Below are positions 1 through 7,376 of a DNA stretch of 40,138 nucleotides, piece after piece. The DNA is from Burkholderiaceae bacterium (GTDB lineage Bacteria; Pseudomonadota; Gammaproteobacteria; Burkholderiales; Burkholderiaceae_C), in assembly GCA_014879655.1 (NCBI GenBank), contig JACSRS010000126.1, positions 1 to 40,138 of the forward strand. Direction: 5' to 3'. The translations under genes were made by a program, and so were the position numbers. Each line of letters starts with the position of its first letter. The first letter of the stretch is position 1. Under the pieces are notes generated by a model. It was given only the letters and a program-made list of their open reading frames with translations, was not told where the DNA came from and ran no database searches.

Positions 1-544
1 GTGGTGATCGGGTGGACTCAGCGGTCAGGCGTGTGTGATGCGAAGAATTGGAATCTGACCCCAATTTTGTGACCCCAATTTTATTGTCGCGTTCGCCGTC
101 GCCACCGGCTGCCCAATCGCGGTACTCGGTGGAGCGCATGGAGAGGGTGTATTCGCCGGTGAGAATTCCGTTGGCGTCGCGTGCTTGGATCAGGGTCGCC
201 GAGAAACCGGTGTTGGCCATGATGTCGGTATTAAGTTTGGGTTTGCCAACGATGCCTTCGGCTGCTGGGCGCGAGCCGGTCGGCGTGGGGTTGTCTGACC
301 ACTGGTGGACAATTTTGTATTGACTCAGAAACTCATCGGCCATCACCGCTGTCATGCGGGTGTAGCCGGGGTAGCCTTCGTTGAGGTCGGGTGGACCGGA
401 CTGGTAGCCGATTCGGTTGGTGCCCCGTATCAAAGCGTCTTTTACCTGATCACTATCCGATAGTTGTAGTCCCTCAAAGTAAGACTCCGCAGCCATTTGC
501 TGCAGGACGAAGCCGTAAAGTGTCTTGCTGTCGGTGATGCTCAT
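1..544 (-). CDS. Lipase-like protein, N-terminal part, runs off the left edge
   Basis: An open minus-strand frame starts with ATG at 544 and stays open to base 1, so it is partial. It begins MSITDSKTLYGFVLQQMAAE and contains a segment reading GEYTLSMRSTEYRDWAAGGD, a pattern I associate with the N-terminal half of RTX/T1SS-type lipases that later carry a GxSxG elbow (family knowledge; the elbow is not in the window). The start lies 2 bases after the stop of the upstream exported protein, with AGGGA about 10 bases before the ATG. From about residue 155 (base 83) the frame crosses a tandem TGACCCCAATTTTG motif, and the rest looks unlike lipase, so the gene is probably interrupted there. It is the third lipase-like gene in the island. 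Confidence 0.6.
   Translation of the reverse strand, partial: MSITDSKTLYGFVLQQMAAESYFEGLQLSDSDQVKDALIRGTNRIGYQSGPPDLNEGYPGYTRMTAVMADEFLSQYKIVHQWSDNPTPTGSRPAAEGIVGKPKLNTDIMANTGFSATLIQARDANGILTGEYTLSMRSTEYRDWAAGGDGERDNKIGVTKLGSDSNSSHHTRLTAESTRSP
56..83. repeat. Two tandem copies of TGACCCCAATTTTG-like 14-mer at a gene break
   Basis: Bases 56-69 read TGACCCCAATTTTG and 70-83 repeat it with a final A. Strings of this kind (TTGGGGTCAGA...) commonly border REP-associated transposase genes and related small mobile units in proteobacteria (general knowledge). The motif coincides with the point where the lipase-like reading frame loses its family resemblance, so I read it as the edge of an inserted element lying mostly to the left of the window. 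Confidence 0.5.
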
Positions 545-546
545 GA

Positions 547-1500
547 TTATTTTTTCCCTGTGGTGGATGGTTCGATGGTTTCAAGTACGTCGAAGGCGAA
601 TTGGGTGAACTCGCCTCCCAGGCCGTTAGACGGCGATTGGCGGCAAGATGCTGCAACCTCCCAAGCCGCTTTGTCCGCATTGCGTGAATTGCCAAGCGTG
701 ATGAGGAACTGGCGGCGGACCGCCAGGATCTCCCGCGTGGTCAGGTCGTAAATCAACAACTCACCCCCGGCGATGCCGTGCTCGCGGTCTTGAGCCCGCT
801 TGATGCCGCGCCAGGTGTAGCCGTATCGGGCGGTGACGGCCGGAATGCCGATGACTTGCATGGGGTCCTTGTCTTTAAAGTATGGGGTTGAGCTACCGTC
901 AACCCGCAGCATTGGCGCCCGCGTATATCCAAACAACCGGACAAACGGTTCCTGGATCGCTGATTGCCAGGGCACGTTGCGATGCGGTTGCTCGACGAAG
1001 CGGTAGTTGTAAAGCGGGGGCTGGATGAACCATGCTCCCTGACGTTGAAGTTGCTCAGCTTTCAAAACAAAAATGCGTTGTATCCAAGGCATCTCCGGCC
1101 CATAGAGATCGGACATGACATCGCTGGTAGGGGGGCTCTGCGGCCGCGCAAAGTAAAACCCTTCCACGTTCTGCACCGTCTTGAAGATCCACTGCCCCGC
1201 CTCGGTGGTGCACAGGTGGTTGAAGTAGTCAATCGACTGCTTGCGGCGGTCACCGAGCAGTTCTGCATTGAAGCTGTAGGGCACGGGCTTTGGCACGGCG
1301 TCGGGCAAGACCAGACTGTGCGCAATGCGCGCCTCGTCGTCCTGCAGCCATTGCTCGGGGATGGGTTCGGCCTGACCGGCGACTGCAATGAACTTTTGCC
1401 ACTTGACGGGGACGTAGGGGGCGGCCGCCCACGCGGCAGTGACAAAGACCCAGCCGGCGGCAATGGCCACGCAGCGCAAACCCGCTTGAAGGCTTTTCAT
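547..1500 (-). CDS. Exported protein of unknown function beside lipase genes
   Basis: The chosen start is the ATG at 1500, with GGAAAG seven bases upstream; a longer frame to 1575 exists but lacks a leader-like start. The N-terminus has positive charges, a hydrophobic core and an AxA site (about residues 1-28, ending AAWAAA), so Sec export to the periplasm is likely. Mature length is about 290 residues. Visible features are HLCTTEAGQWIFKTV near residue 100, YDLTTREILAVRRQ near 250 and a late cysteine in AASCRQS. The same order of Cys-Gly, Thr-x-Glu and late Cys appears in the two smaller proteins of this island. It sits 2 bases upstream of a lipase-like gene. A protective (immunity) role is inferred from context only. 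Confidence 0.7.
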   Translation of the reverse strand: MKSLQAGLRCVAIAAGWVFVTAAWAAAPYVPVKWQKFIAVAGQAEPIPEQWLQDDEARIAHSLVLPDAVPKPVPYSFNAELLGDRRKQSIDYFNHLCTTEAGQWIFKTVQNVEGFYFARPQSPPTSDVMSDLYGPEMPWIQRIFVLKAEQLQRQGAWFIQPPLYNYRFVEQPHRNVPWQSAIQEPFVRLFGYTRAPMLRVDGSSTPYFKDKDPMQVIGIPAVTARYGYTWRGIKRAQDREHGIAGGELLIYDLTTREILAVRRQFLITLGNSRNADKAAWEVAASCRQSPSNGLGGEFTQFAFDVLETIEPSTTGKK

Positions 1501-1961
1501 GCTGGCTTTCCGAGACAAGTTGTTGATGTGCCAGAGCAGGTCGGCGCGGGAACGCCTCGTCTGGGGCTTGTGCAAGGCGTTGTTCTGCGACGCCTGTCAA
1601 CCCGGTGTGAGCAGCGATTCGTGCCCTGGCTTTGCAGGGCGACTTTGTCCGCCTGCCAGCCCTGGTATTTCTCGATCCAGGGCGCGCTGCCCCACAGCGC
1701 CTGCAGCGCTGTTGAACCATCCGCGCCTGCGGCGTTCAGCACGAAGGGCGAGAGGGTCTCCAGCGCCGCGATTTCCTCGAAGCTCACACGGGCCTTGGCC
1801 TGTGTGGCGATGTTGGCCAGATTCGCGTTCAGGGTGACTTTGCCGGCGAGGGATTGGAAGGTTGCGCTGTCGGAGATCGAAAAAATGGCCTGGTACAACG
1901 CCTCGCGCTGGTTGTTTCCAGTCGGCAAAGTGGCGTTACCAGGTCCCAAGAAAGCGCGCAT
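1497..1961 (-). pseudogene. C-terminal remainder of the lipase gene, in a shifted frame
   Basis: This minus-strand frame opens with MRAFLGPGNATLP and continues with ALYQAIFSISDSATF and LYQA/TLNAN-type segments that naturally follow the lipase domain encoded at 1829-3016. That upstream frame instead ends in low-quality sequence after GLEGLVG. Joining the two frames needs one extra base in the run of five G (C5 at 1963-1967 on the plus strand). Resemblance fades after about base 1632. The tail overlaps the start of the next exported protein. I read it as the frameshifted C-terminus of one original gene rather than as a separate gene. Confidence 0.6.
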
Positions 1962-3016
1962 GCCCCCACCAAGCCTTCCAGTCCCGCATGTTCCTGGTTG
2001 GTGGCACCTTTCAGCAGGCTGTTGAACGCCGTCGTGGACAGGCCGGTTTGCGCCTTGTCAAACAGTGCGTAGACCGCCAGCGCATCCGCCAGAACCATTT
2101 GCGAGTGGTTCAAAGCATCGGGTTTGACGGGTTCTGCGCTGGGTGGCGTTTGCGCCTCGATGGGTACATCCAGGGCGGTCCCCGGACGGGAATGCAGCAT
2201 GGCGATTCCTTGCCACGACACATCCGCCGCACTGGTGTGATTGGCCACCACATTGGCGGTAATATCGCCGATGTTCGCCTGTGTGGGCACCGCTGCGCCC
2301 AAGGTGGCGAAAAACTGCTGGTTGATGGAGGTGGTGGAGTAGCATGGCGCGTTGAACGTGGTGGCGCTGGCTGTAGCGTCGGGGAAGAGCGCGGCGAACG
2401 CCATCGCCAGATGCCCGCCCAGGCTGTGACCGGACACATCGAGTTTGCCGTCGCCATCGGCGCTGAGGGCCGGAATGAGTGCGCCCGTCGCATTGGCATC
2501 GGCGATGCGCTCCAGCACGACGGAACGAACCGAGGTCCCATTCAATGTGCTGTAAAGCAACAAGGCCGACGCAGGCGCCTCCGACAGGGCGTATTCCGTC
2601 ACGCGGTATTGTGCGACCGCCTGCCCAGACGCATGGCTGACCCGTTGCCACCAGTTGTATAGGGCGGCGATCTGGTCATAACCCGCGCCGCGCAAGGCAA
2701 TGTTGGCGTCGGTTGGAAAGATGTCCCCGATCGGCTCCAGCGTGCCCCGGATGGCCAGGGTCAATTTGCCGGCGTTGTCCCTGAAAACTGTCAACGACAG
2801 GCTGGTTCCGCTGCCGTTGGCACCGGCCGTGTCGTCGTTGTACTGGAGGACGACTGAGTAATGGTCAGCCATCCTTTCGGCCTGTGCCGCGGAAAATCCA
2901 GAAGGTCCGGTCGTTAGCGCGTCAATTAGCTGGCTGCTAGAAGCAACTCCTGTAAAGCTTGAGTAAGAACCTTGCGCCAGTTGCGCCATAGCGCTGAGCG
3001 TTGAAATATTTGTCAT
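1829..3016 (-). CDS. Lipase-like alpha/beta hydrolase, C-terminus lost by frameshift
   Basis: The catalytic part of a class 3/RTX-type lipase. The nucleophile elbow GHSLGG lies at about residues 196-201, with the Ser preceded by KLDVSGHS. An AIRGT oxyanion-type segment is near residue 90, YDQIAALYNWW near 115, and a late His candidate lies in ALNHSQMVLADAL. I start at the ATG at 3016, which overlaps the upstream stop as TGATG and has GGAGAGG five bases before it; a GTG one codon earlier is the alternative. From about residue 350 the frame turns into Arg/Pro/Ser-rich sequence, while the expected continuation lies in another frame (1497-1961). No signal peptide is seen, which fits type I or type VI rather than Sec export (inference). 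Confidence 0.7.
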   Translation of the reverse strand: MTNISTLSAMAQLAQGSYSSFTGVASSSQLIDALTTGPSGFSAAQAERMADHYSVVLQYNDDTAGANGSGTSLSLTVFRDNAGKLTLAIRGTLEPIGDIFPTDANIALRGAGYDQIAALYNWWQRVSHASGQAVAQYRVTEYALSEAPASALLLYSTLNGTSVRSVVLERIADANATGALIPALSADGDGKLDVSGHSLGGHLAMAFAALFPDATASATTFNAPCYSTTSINQQFFATLGAAVPTQANIGDITANVVANHTSAADVSWQGIAMLHSRPGTALDVPIEAQTPPSAEPVKPDALNHSQMVLADALAVYALFDKAQTGLSTTAFNSLLKGATNQEHAGLEGLVGACALSWDLVTPLCRLETTSARRCTRPFFRSPTAQPSNPSPAKSP

Positions 3017-3504
3017 CACGCCTCTCCCTCTTTAATGAATACTTGCTTCTCGATTGCTGGACTGCTGGGCAATCCGTTTCCGCAGGAATAACTTGAATCC
3101 GGCCATGGCCCAAACATCAGGTCGCCCCCCCTTCGAACGTACGAAACCGTCTGGCCCATCACGCGGTTATCAGATCTGCGAACAATCGCCGTGGTGAATC
3201 GATACAAACTAGGGTTGCCGGGGACCACAATGCGCTCGTCACTGCGCATCAAATAGTCTGGTCCGAATCGACCGTTGCCCATGGGTCTGCCCCGATACTG
3301 CGGAAACACTTCACCGTCGGGTCCGAAGTTCTCCTTCGGCAACTTCACGGTTTCGTACACATGCACCCCGCCGTCGATCGCGCACAGACGGTCCACTTCG
3401 CGGTCCAGCTTCGTCTTGGCGCGTTCGCAGCCCTGAAGCGCAAGCAGGGCGAAGAGCACCGGCATCGCCAAGGTTCTGCGCGGGCAAAACTGCAGGCCGA
3501 TCAT
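3016..3504 (-). CDS. Small lipoprotein translationally coupled to the lipase
   Basis: Starts at the ATG at 3504 (MIGLQFCPRR) with GAGGCGG upstream. A longer frame reaches 3543, but the lipoprotein signal begins here. Residues 1-25 form a lipoprotein signal peptide ending in a lipobox (LALQGC), so the mature protein should be lipid-anchored. The body has RLCAIDGGVHVYETVKLP, a central IVRRSDNRVMGQTVSY and a late cysteine (SSYSCGNG). About 160 residues. Its stop overlaps the lipase start (TGATG), which implies coupled translation. I recall similar LC-x-DGG-x-VYE lipoproteins next to lipase effectors in Burkholderiales, and a role neutralising the lipase in the periplasm is an inference. Confidence 0.7.
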   Translation of the reverse strand: MIGLQFCPRRTLAMPVLFALLALQGCERAKTKLDREVDRLCAIDGGVHVYETVKLPKENFGPDGEVFPQYRGRPMGNGRFGPDYLMRSDERIVVPGNPSLYRFTTAIVRRSDNRVMGQTVSYVRRGGDLMFGPWPDSSYSCGNGLPSSPAIEKQVFIKEGEA

Positions 3505-4106
3505 GGTGCCGCCTCGCCCGGCACCGGTTCTGCGCCATGGCACACCGCCCAGCGCACCCGCCGCCCCTTCCTGCAGCCGGTGAACACCCCCCGAACGGTT
3601 CGCAGGGATGATTTCTGGTCAAAATGGCCGATACCCTTGGTGAAATGGTCGTTGTTTGCTATGGTTTTTGATTCATTTCGCTGCTTGACCGCGGTGTTGG
3701 TGACGCCGGCGGTGTTCCTGAACCACCAGTTGACCATGTCCCGGATCTGGTCGTAAGGAATGCCGCGGGTGGCCAGGGTGCCGTCGTCGGCGATGTCCGT
3801 GCCACCTTGCGTGCCACGCATGGAGACAAAGATCTTCCCAGCGTTGACGTTGTTCGGTCCGGCCAGTTCCGAACCGGCCTTGATCTGCCAGACAACGGCG
3901 TCAAAACCCGTGCCCAGCTCCGAATGGATGGTGTTGGGGGTTTCGAGGCTGGTGACGACGGTGAAGGTGGCGGCGAGGTAGGTGGCTTGGGTGGGGGTGA
4001 GGCGAGTGGAGAAGTCTCTTGCGTCAACGTTGCCAGCAAGAATCCCGGTTATGTAAGAGGCATCGGCCAGCAAGGCATTGATATACGCGGTTTGAAAAGA
4101 GTTCAT
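3501..4106 (-). pseudogene. Truncated lipase-like gene ending in a dispersed repeat
   Basis: The start at 4106 overlaps the upstream stop as ATGA. Residues 1 to about 145 match the first third of the neighbouring lipase in layout: SMRGTQGGTDIADDGTLATR and YDQIRDMVNWWF correspond to AIRGT... and YDQIAALYNWW in the gene at 1829-3016. The reading then runs into a copy of the dispersed repeat (3611-3662), and the rest of the frame, down to 3501, is repeat-derived and overlaps the next lipoprotein start. The GxSxG elbow is absent, so no enzyme activity is expected. The repeat sits exactly at the break, consistent with a deletion or insertion there. Confidence 0.65.
3611..3662 (+). repeat. Dispersed repeat, copy A (diverged)
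   Basis: Ends with GAAATGGTCGTTGTTTGCTAT, matching the second half of the family seen at 4703, 20571 and 23490; the first half is diverged. It lies at the truncation point of the lipase-like gene. Confidence 0.55.
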
Positions 4107-4615
4107 TTTGTTTCCCCATAGGTGAGCTTGACTTGGTCTTTCAAAGCCAAGAATTGACGGTGATCTGGATGCATAGAGTTCTTGACTGAACAGGCGTATT
4201 CACCGCCCATCATTGGGGCGCGTCCAATCACACCGCCGGGCGTGGTGAAGTAGTTGTACCGTGCAATTGCCTCACCTGTGTCCAGATCAATGATGGTGCT
4301 GACGCTGCGTTTTATGGCGATGGCTTTCCCTCCCAAAGGTTCGAAACCAGTCGAGTCTTGACGCGCTCGCGTCGTCTTCGCCGCATTCGGATAAACCTGC
4401 AATCCCGTCTGCTCATCGCACAGCTTCTGAAACTGCCACATCCCCACGATGTGATCCACAAACGGCCCGACCAGCAGAACCGCCACCGCCGCCACGGTGA
4501 CCGCCCACTGGCCGGCCGGGTTTCGGATGCCGAGCCACCGGGGCAGCTTGATCCCCACGAAGACGCTGAACGCGAGCCACAGCAGAGCGATGGCGAGAAA
4601 GGTCAGTCCGATCAT
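4103..4615 (-). CDS. Small membrane-anchored protein upstream of truncated lipase
   Basis: The start is the ATG at 4615 (MIGLTFLAIALLW), six bases after AGGAG. About 170 residues. Two hydrophobic segments (about residues 2-20 and 38-56) are followed by a soluble domain with KLCDEQTGLQVYPNAAK, IDLDTGEAIARYNYF and a late EYACSVKN. This order of Cys-Gly, Thr-Gly/Thr-x-Glu and late Cys repeats in the other two exported proteins of the island. Its stop overlaps the start of the lipase-like gene (ATGA). The function is not recognised. By position it could be a partner or protector of the lipase whose gene is now broken. Confidence 0.65.
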   Translation of the reverse strand: MIGLTFLAIALLWLAFSVFVGIKLPRWLGIRNPAGQWAVTVAAVAVLLVGPFVDHIVGMWQFQKLCDEQTGLQVYPNAAKTTRARQDSTGFEPLGGKAIAIKRSVSTIIDLDTGEAIARYNYFTTPGGVIGRAPMMGGEYACSVKNSMHPDHRQFLALKDQVKLTYGETK

Positions 4616-4702
4616 GCGAAGCTCCTGGCCATTGCGTCGGCGAATCCAGCACGGGGTTTGCGCGGCGGCCCACGCCGACGTCTGAACCCAGACCCCCACG
4701 CG

Positions 4703-4768
4703 GTCAAATTCCGGTTTTTGGCGTCAAATTTGCAGAAACCCATCGTCAAATGGTCATTGTTTGCTATC
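4703..4768 (+). repeat. Dispersed repeat, copy B
   Basis: Contains GGTTTTTGGCGTCAAATTTG followed by CATCGTCAAATGGTCATTG and TTGCTATC. It agrees with the family consensus in both halves. It lies just upstream of the small membrane protein gene, between it and a possible gene fragment. Confidence 0.7.
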
Positions 4769-4781
4769 GCCCTGATACCGA

Positions 4782-4982
4782 TCAGACTGCCGGCCGAACC
4801 ACAGCGTGGTGGCCGCGCGCCTGCGTCCACCCGCACAACGCCCACAGGGGCGCGGCTGGCGGGGTATGCCGATTGGGGGGAGAGCAGATTGCCCAGGCCG
4901 GTGACGCTGGCGATGAACTCACCAGCAGGCCGCAAAGAACCATGCCGGCCGGCCACCGACACAGCCCATCGCCGCCGAACAC
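4782..4982 (-). pseudogene. Possible fragment of an exported protein
   Basis: A short minus-strand frame (66 residues) has a signal-peptide-like start: a hydrophobic run MVLCGLLVSSSPASPAWA, then a Cys- and Pro-rich stretch, stopping 14 bases from repeat copy B. It may be the 5' end of another exported protein like those downstream, cut off near the repeat. The coding evidence is weak. Bases 4983-5196 hold nothing else I can support. Confidence 0.2.
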
Positions 4983-5196
4983 GTGAAGCCCCGGAAATCG
5001 TCATGCGCTGCGCTCCCTGATGGCCGGCCGGTGTGCGGGGCCTGTAGTGGTTGCTGTTTGGCGGCGAGTCTAGGGCCGGGTTCTGGCGGCGTCCATCCCG
5101 TCAAATCTGACAGGGGTCCGCGTGTCGACTGAACGGATTTGTGCGATGGCGAGGTTTTGCGGGGGAATTGCTGTCCTGTCGCGGCGGGGCGGATGG

Positions 5197-5242
5197 CTTC
5201 GCACTCGCGGCGAAAGCATCCGGCGGGGAGGCGAGTGCGAAG
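5197..5242 (+). promoter_or_regulatory. Perfect 12-bp inverted repeat in the aroG upstream region
   Basis: CTTCGCACTCGC at 5197-5208 is mirrored exactly by GCGAGTGCGAAG at 5231-5242 with a 22-base loop. A smaller CTCCT/AGGAG hairpin follows at 5247-5261, inside the repeat copy. No T-run follows. It could be a leader structure or an operator for aroG, or part of a mobile element end. Confidence 0.45.
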
Positions 5243-5303
5243 AACACTCCTCAAACAGGAGCAACAACAGGCCATCTGACGCTGGGTTGGTGCCAAAAGG
5301 ACC
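5243..5303 (-). repeat. Dispersed repeat, copy C, directly 5' of aroG
   Basis: On the minus strand it reads CCTTTTGGCACCAACCCAGC followed by GTCAGATGGCC and TTGCTCCTG. It ends about 13 bases before the aroG start, so it forms part of the aroG 5' untranslated region and probably hosts or displaces its promoter. Confidence 0.65.
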
Positions 5304-5315
5304 GATAATCGGAGC

Positions 5316-6431
5316 ATGAACACCCATGCCCCCCCCCTGGCCCAGCCGCTGTCCACGCTCGACACCACCCGCATCGATGACACCCGCATTGGCGCGGTCC
5401 GTCCGCTGATCACGCCGGCACTGCTGGACGAATGGTTGCCGGTGCCGCCTGCCGCCCAGGCGCTGGTGGAGCAGAGCCGCGCGGCCATTTCGCGCGTGCT
5501 GCATGGCGCGGACGACCGGCTGGTGGTGGTGGTCGGGCCTTGCTCCATTCACGACCACGACCAGGCGATGGACTACGCCCGGGCGCTCAAGACGCAGGCC
5601 GACGCGCTGCAGGACGACCTGCTGATCGTGATGCGGGTGTATTTTGAAAAGCCGCGCACCACGGTGGGCTGGAAGGGCTACATCAACGATCCGCACCTGG
5701 ACGGCAGCTTCGCCATCAACGAAGGGCTGGAGATGGCGCGCCAGCTGCTGCTGGACGTGCTGGCGCTGGGGCTGCCGGTGGGCACGGAGTTTCTGGATCT
5801 GCTCTCGCCGCAGTTCATCAGCGAGCTGGTGAGCTGGGGCGCGATTGGCGCGCGCACCACCGAGAGCCAGAGCCACCGCCAGCTGGCCAGCGGGCTGTCG
5901 TGCCCGGTGGGTTTCAAGAACGGCACCGATGGCGGCGTGAAGGTGGCGAGTGACGCCATTCAGGCGGCGCAGGCCAGCCATGCCTTCATGGGCATGACCA
6001 AGATGGGGCAGGCCGCGATTTTTGAAACGCGCGGCAATGACGACTGCCACGTCATCCTGCGCGGCGGTAAGAAACCGAACTACGAAAAGGCCGATGTCGA
6101 CGCGGCCTGTGCGCTGCTCAGGGCCGCCGGCCTGCGCGAGCAGGTGATGGTGGACGTTTCCCACGCCAACAGCAGCAAGCAGCATCAGCGTCAGATCACC
6201 GTGGCGGCCGACGTGGCGGCGCAGGTGGCGGCGGGCGACGCGCGCATCATGGGGCTGATGATCGAGAGCCACCTGAACGAGGGGCGACAGGACATCGTGC
6301 CGGGTGAACCGCTGAAACTGGGTGTGTCGGTAACCGACGCCTGCATCAGCCTGGCGCAGACGCTGCCGGTGCTGCAGGGGCTGGCTGAAGCCGTGCGCGC
6401 CCGGCGGGCAGCGGCTTCAGCGCGGGGCTGA
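5316..6431 (+). CDS. aroG: 3-deoxy-7-phosphoheptulonate synthase (DAHP synthase, class I)
   Basis: Condenses phosphoenolpyruvate with erythrose 4-phosphate, the first step of the shikimate pathway, in the cytoplasm. At 371 residues it has the usual class I length. Motifs in order: VVVGPCSIHDHDQAMDYA (about residue 68), MRVYFEKPRTTVGWKGYIND, GARTTESQSHRQLASGLSCP, VGFKNGTDG, and DVSHANSSKQ near residue 265, which supplies metal and substrate ligands. The start at 5316 follows CGGAG by a few bases. It stands alone on the plus strand, convergent with infA. Which aromatic amino acid inhibits it cannot be told by eye, so the G/F/H assignment is conventional. The leader carries an inverted repeat and a repeat copy. 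Confidence 0.93.
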   Translation: MNTHAPPLAQPLSTLDTTRIDDTRIGAVRPLITPALLDEWLPVPPAAQALVEQSRAAISRVLHGADDRLVVVVGPCSIHDHDQAMDYARALKTQADALQDDLLIVMRVYFEKPRTTVGWKGYINDPHLDGSFAINEGLEMARQLLLDVLALGLPVGTEFLDLLSPQFISELVSWGAIGARTTESQSHRQLASGLSCPVGFKNGTDGGVKVASDAIQAAQASHAFMGMTKMGQAAIFETRGNDDCHVILRGGKKPNYEKADVDAACALLRAAGLREQVMVDVSHANSSKQHQRQITVAADVAAQVAAGDARIMGLMIESHLNEGRQDIVPGEPLKLGVSVTDACISLAQTLPVLQGLAEAVRARRAAASARG

Positions 6432-6447
6432 CCCCGGCATCAACGGG

Positions 6448-6702
6448 TCAGTGACGGCGGCGTGGCACGAAAGCGCCGCGGTTTTCGATGTGCCGGAAGC
6501 TGATGCGGCCCTTGCTCAGGTCGTAGGGCGACAGCTCCAGCGTGACCTTGTCGCCGGCCAGCACGCGGATGCGGTGCTTGCGCATCTTGCCAGCCGAATA
6601 CGCGATCAGCTGGTGCCCGTTGTCCAGCGTCACGCGAAAACGCGCGTCGGGCAGCACGTCATTGACTTTGCCGGTCATTTCAATCAGTTCTTCCTTGGCC
6701 AT
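6448..6702 (-). CDS. infA: Translation initiation factor IF-1 (first copy)
   Basis: An S1/OB-fold protein that binds the A site of the 30S subunit during initiation. It starts [20 protein letters not shown] and contains [19 protein letters not shown] and [14 protein letters not shown], all diagnostic. It has 84 residues, about 12 more than the 72-residue E. coli protein, because of the tail [16 protein letters not shown] lies 6 bases before the ATG. It follows the small gene at 6748-7137 by 45 bases, probably in the same transcript. A second copy lies at 26800-27057. It is convergent with aroG, with only 16 bases between the stops. Confidence 0.95.
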   Translation of the reverse strand: MAKEELIEMTGKVNDVLPDARFRVTLDNGHQLIAYSAGKMRKHRIRVLAGDKVTLELSPYDLSKGRISFRHIENRGAFVPRRRH

Positions 6703-6747
6703 GGAGTTCCTTTCGGTGAGTCAGTGGGAGGGTTGAGGTGGGGGCAC

Positions 6748-7137
6748 TCAGGCCGGTGCGTGGCTGGCGTCGAGCCGCTGCGTCCTGAATGCCCAGCGCA
6801 GGCCCTGCGTCATCGCAAAGTACGCGGCAGCAGCGCGCGTCGGAAATTCATCACGGAAGTGCATTTCGTGAGAGGGCGCGTCGCTGTCGGGGCCGCTGGC
6901 AATGCTGACCTGCGCCCGGAAGCGGCCGCCGGCAAGCGGCAGCGGGCGGGCGGCGATGCAGTAGCCGCCCAGCATCACCGGGGCGGGCGTGCCCTCGCAG
7001 TGGTCGGTGGCGGCGGGCAGCGTCGGAGTGTAGGTGGGTGTGTCGGTGTCGGAAATCAGGGGGTCTCGCTTCATCAGGTGGTCAAGGGGCAGGTACAGGG
7101 CCATCGGCGGCGGCTGTTTGCCGGGGGCTTTCGGCAC
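6748..7137 (-). CDS. Small conserved-looking protein of unknown function
   Basis: Up to 129 residues. Later in-frame ATGs at 7104 (MALYLPLDHL) and 7074 (MKRDPLISDT) are equally possible, since none of the three has a good ribosome binding site. It has no signal peptide or membrane segment. It shows a Thr/Pro-rich N-terminal part, then LGGYCIAARPLPLAGGRFRA, an even-charged middle and FRDEFPTRAAAAYFAMTQG. The latter resembles small Burkholderiales proteins that often lie near cold-shock or infA genes (recollection, unverified). Its position 45 bases upstream of infA on the same strand suggests co-transcription from the promoter near 7380. Confidence 0.55.
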   Translation of the reverse strand: MPKAPGKQPPPMALYLPLDHLMKRDPLISDTDTPTYTPTLPAATDHCEGTPAPVMLGGYCIAARPLPLAGGRFRAQVSIASGPDSDAPSHEMHFRDEFPTRAAAAYFAMTQGLRWAFRTQRLDASHAPA

Positions 7138-7376
7138 CGGTTCCGGACGGCAACGGCAAAGCTGCGCCTGCAGCGGTGGCGGTGCGCCACGGCTGCCAGC
7201 TGCCGGGACAGCATCAGGAACCGGGATTCAGATCAACAAGTTGCGACGCCGGAGACCGGGCCGCGCGGGCGCTGGGACGCGATTGCCGGGAGGGGACCTG
7301 AAAGGGCCGGTGCCACCGGGTGTGTCCGGGATGCCGGACGGTGGCAAGTGTTGGGCAATGGCAACAGCAAGCCGAT

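Noticed and set aside
4970-4985. GAACACGTGAAGC as a second parS
   Set aside because: Only the CACGTG(A)A core is shared; both outer arms are wrong.
6429-6450. TGACCC/GGGTCA inverted repeat between aroG and infA as a terminator
   Set aside because: Six-bp stem, 10-base loop, no T-run; it overlaps both stop codons and is too weak to call.
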